Below are positions 63,101 to 64,000 of a stretch of DNA of 64,000 bases, in pieces. The notes beneath the pieces are model-generated. The model searched no databases. It had not been told where the DNA came from and worked only from the letters and a program-made list of their open reading frames with translations. Positions within the stretch are counted from its first letter, which is position 1; each line of letters begins with the position of its first letter. The stretch is from Nisaea sediminum (GTDB taxonomy: Bacteria > Pseudomonadota > Alphaproteobacteria > Thalassobaculales > Thalassobaculaceae), in NCBI RefSeq assembly GCF_014904705.1, contig NZ_JACZCQ010000001.1, positions 186,001 through 250,000 on the forward strand, written 5' to 3'. The translations under genes and the position numbers were made by a program.

Positions 63101-63974
63101 GACGGTAGCGGTTGCCGAAACCGAGATTTTCGTTCGGACCGCCGGCATCGGCGATCCGGTGCTGCTGATTCACGGTTTCCCTCAGACGGGAGCGTGCTGG
63201 CACAAGATCGCACCGACGCTTGCCGAACGTTTCCGTGTCGTGGTTCCGGACCTGCGCGGTTACGGAGCCAGCGGCAAACCGGCGCCGTCGCATGATCATG
63301 CCGCCCACAGCAAGCGGGCGATGGCGAAGGATCTCGTGCAGCTGATGACCGCTCTCGGGCACGAGACATTCGCCGTTGTCGGGCACGATCGCGGTGCGCG
63401 GGTCGGCTTCCGGCTGAGCATGGATCATCCGGAACGGGTCACGCGTTTCTGTTCGCTCGACGTGATCCCGACTCTGGATATGTGGGAGAAGATGGATCTC
63501 GCCGGCGCGGTCGGCGGGTTCCACTGGTCCTTTCTGGCGCAGCCCGCGCCGGTTCCGGAGACGATGATCGGGAGCGATCCCGATTTCTTCTATGGATATC
63601 TGATGCGGAAATGGGCGGCGCCGGAGTTCCTGTTCGACGCACACGCGATGCAGCTCTATCTCGAGGCGATGCGCGACCCAGCGGTGATCGAAGCGACCTG
63701 CGAGGATTACCGGGCGGGCGCCTCGATCGATGTCGCCCATGACAGGGACGACAGGGAATCCGGCCGGAGATTGTCCTGCCCGCTGCTGTTTCTCTACGGA
63801 GGCATTCGCGGGTTTGGCGGTCCGGGAGGCGCGAGGGATCCGCTGGATACCTGGCGCAATTGGAGCGACAGCGAGGTTACCGGCGGACCGGCCCCCTGCG
63901 GGCATTTTCTTCCGGAGGAAGCGCCGGGCACCGTTCTGGAGCAGCTTCTTCCATTCTTGTTGGCCGCAGACTGA
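63078..63974 (+). CDS. Haloacetate (fluoroacetate-type) dehalogenase, alpha/beta hydrolase
   Basis: 298 residues. The nucleophile is Asp104 in GHDRGAR, with Arg105 and Arg108 placed as the carboxylate-binding pair of fluoroacetate dehalogenases. Asp128 (LDVIPT) is the acid, His149-Trp150 in FHWSFLAQPAP form the halide pocket, a Tyr in EDYRAGA completes it, and His276 (GHFLPEEAP) is the base. This matches the known RPA1163 active site residue for residue, as recalled. It should hydrolyse haloacetates to glycolate; epoxide hydrolase-like activity is less likely because the paired lid tyrosines are absent. Confidence 0.85.
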   Translation: MFDGFKTETVAVAETEIFVRTAGIGDPVLLIHGFPQTGACWHKIAPTLAERFRVVVPDLRGYGASGKPAPSHDHAAHSKRAMAKDLVQLMTALGHETFAVVGHDRGARVGFRLSMDHPERVTRFCSLDVIPTLDMWEKMDLAGAVGGFHWSFLAQPAPVPETMIGSDPDFFYGYLMRKWAAPEFLFDAHAMQLYLEAMRDPAVIEATCEDYRAGASIDVAHDRDDRESGRRLSCPLLFLYGGIRGFGGPGGARDPLDTWRNWSDSEVTGGPAPCGHFLPEEAPGTVLEQLLPFLLAAD

Positions 63975-63985
63975 CGATGCCGTAT

Positions 63986-64000
63986 AAGTCGTAACAAGGT
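63986..64000 (+). other. 15-nt match to the conserved 16S rRNA 3' region at the window edge
   Basis: The last 15 bases, AAGTCGTAACAAGGT, are identical to the universal 16S rRNA segment around E. coli position 1492, but the bases before them do not match 16S. It could be a chance match, a fragment or an assembly join. Confidence 0.4.

Overview
This is a high-GC, gene-dense chromosomal window from a free-living alphaproteobacterium. The gene content (OppABCDF-type transport, a double-CheW chemosensory cluster, a PAS_5-type protein, urea transport plus urease) and the frequent GTG and TTG starts fit a marine or soil member of Rhodospirillales. That placement is inference. No tRNA gene, complete rRNA gene, CRISPR array, insertion sequence or prophage was seen.

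Layout. 1-7.5 kb: end of a GFA-family gene, a NodB-like deacetylase, an SDR/TetR divergent pair, and an AcrAB-type RND efflux pump with its own TetR repressor. 7.8-11.4 kb: a homocysteine S-methyltransferase, a soluble globin-coupled chemoreceptor ending in a PilZ domain, and a PAS protein. 11.5-15.4 kb: trehalose operon otsB-GH15-otsA. 15.4-18.8 kb: a GntR-controlled catabolic operon (HAD dehalogenase, GntR, GNAT, FAD oxidase). 19-24 kb: an e(P4)-like acid phosphatase, an HD-domain protein resembling diiron oxygenases, a heme-ligand-less bacterioferritin and a hybrid histidine kinase. 24.4-30.8 kb: a complete five-gene peptide-type ABC importer.

31-41.8 kb is a chemosensory block: an unrecognised 578-residue protein, a small domain-of-unknown-function protein, then REC, double CheW and CheA on the plus strand facing MCP-CheR-CheB on the minus strand. 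The CheB receiver has lost its phospho-acceptor, while a CheB-like receiver is encoded separately next to CheA.

42.1-57.2 kb is a nitrogen-scavenging island: urtABCDE (urea ABC transporter) and ureDABCEFG (urease), separated by a sensor kinase, a FabI and a GST. The sequence in front of urtA has a near-consensus NtrC site and a textbook sigma-54 promoter; a sigma-54-like promoter also precedes ureD. This suggests that urea uptake and hydrolysis are induced together by nitrogen limitation. An 18-bp direct repeat in front of urtA is unexplained; one copy sits where the sigma-54 transcript should begin.

57.3-64 kb: a Bax-like glucosaminidase, a LysE exporter and small membrane protein under a divergent TetR, an isopropylmalate-dehydrogenase-family/GntR pair, and two alpha/beta hydrolases, the second a convincing haloacetate dehalogenase. 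The last 15 bases match the universally conserved 3' region of 16S rRNA, without matching 16S flank. No single locus is a clearly new system. The best candidates for new biology are the split chemosensory cluster with its 578-residue companion, the globin-MCP-PilZ receptor and the urt leader repeat.
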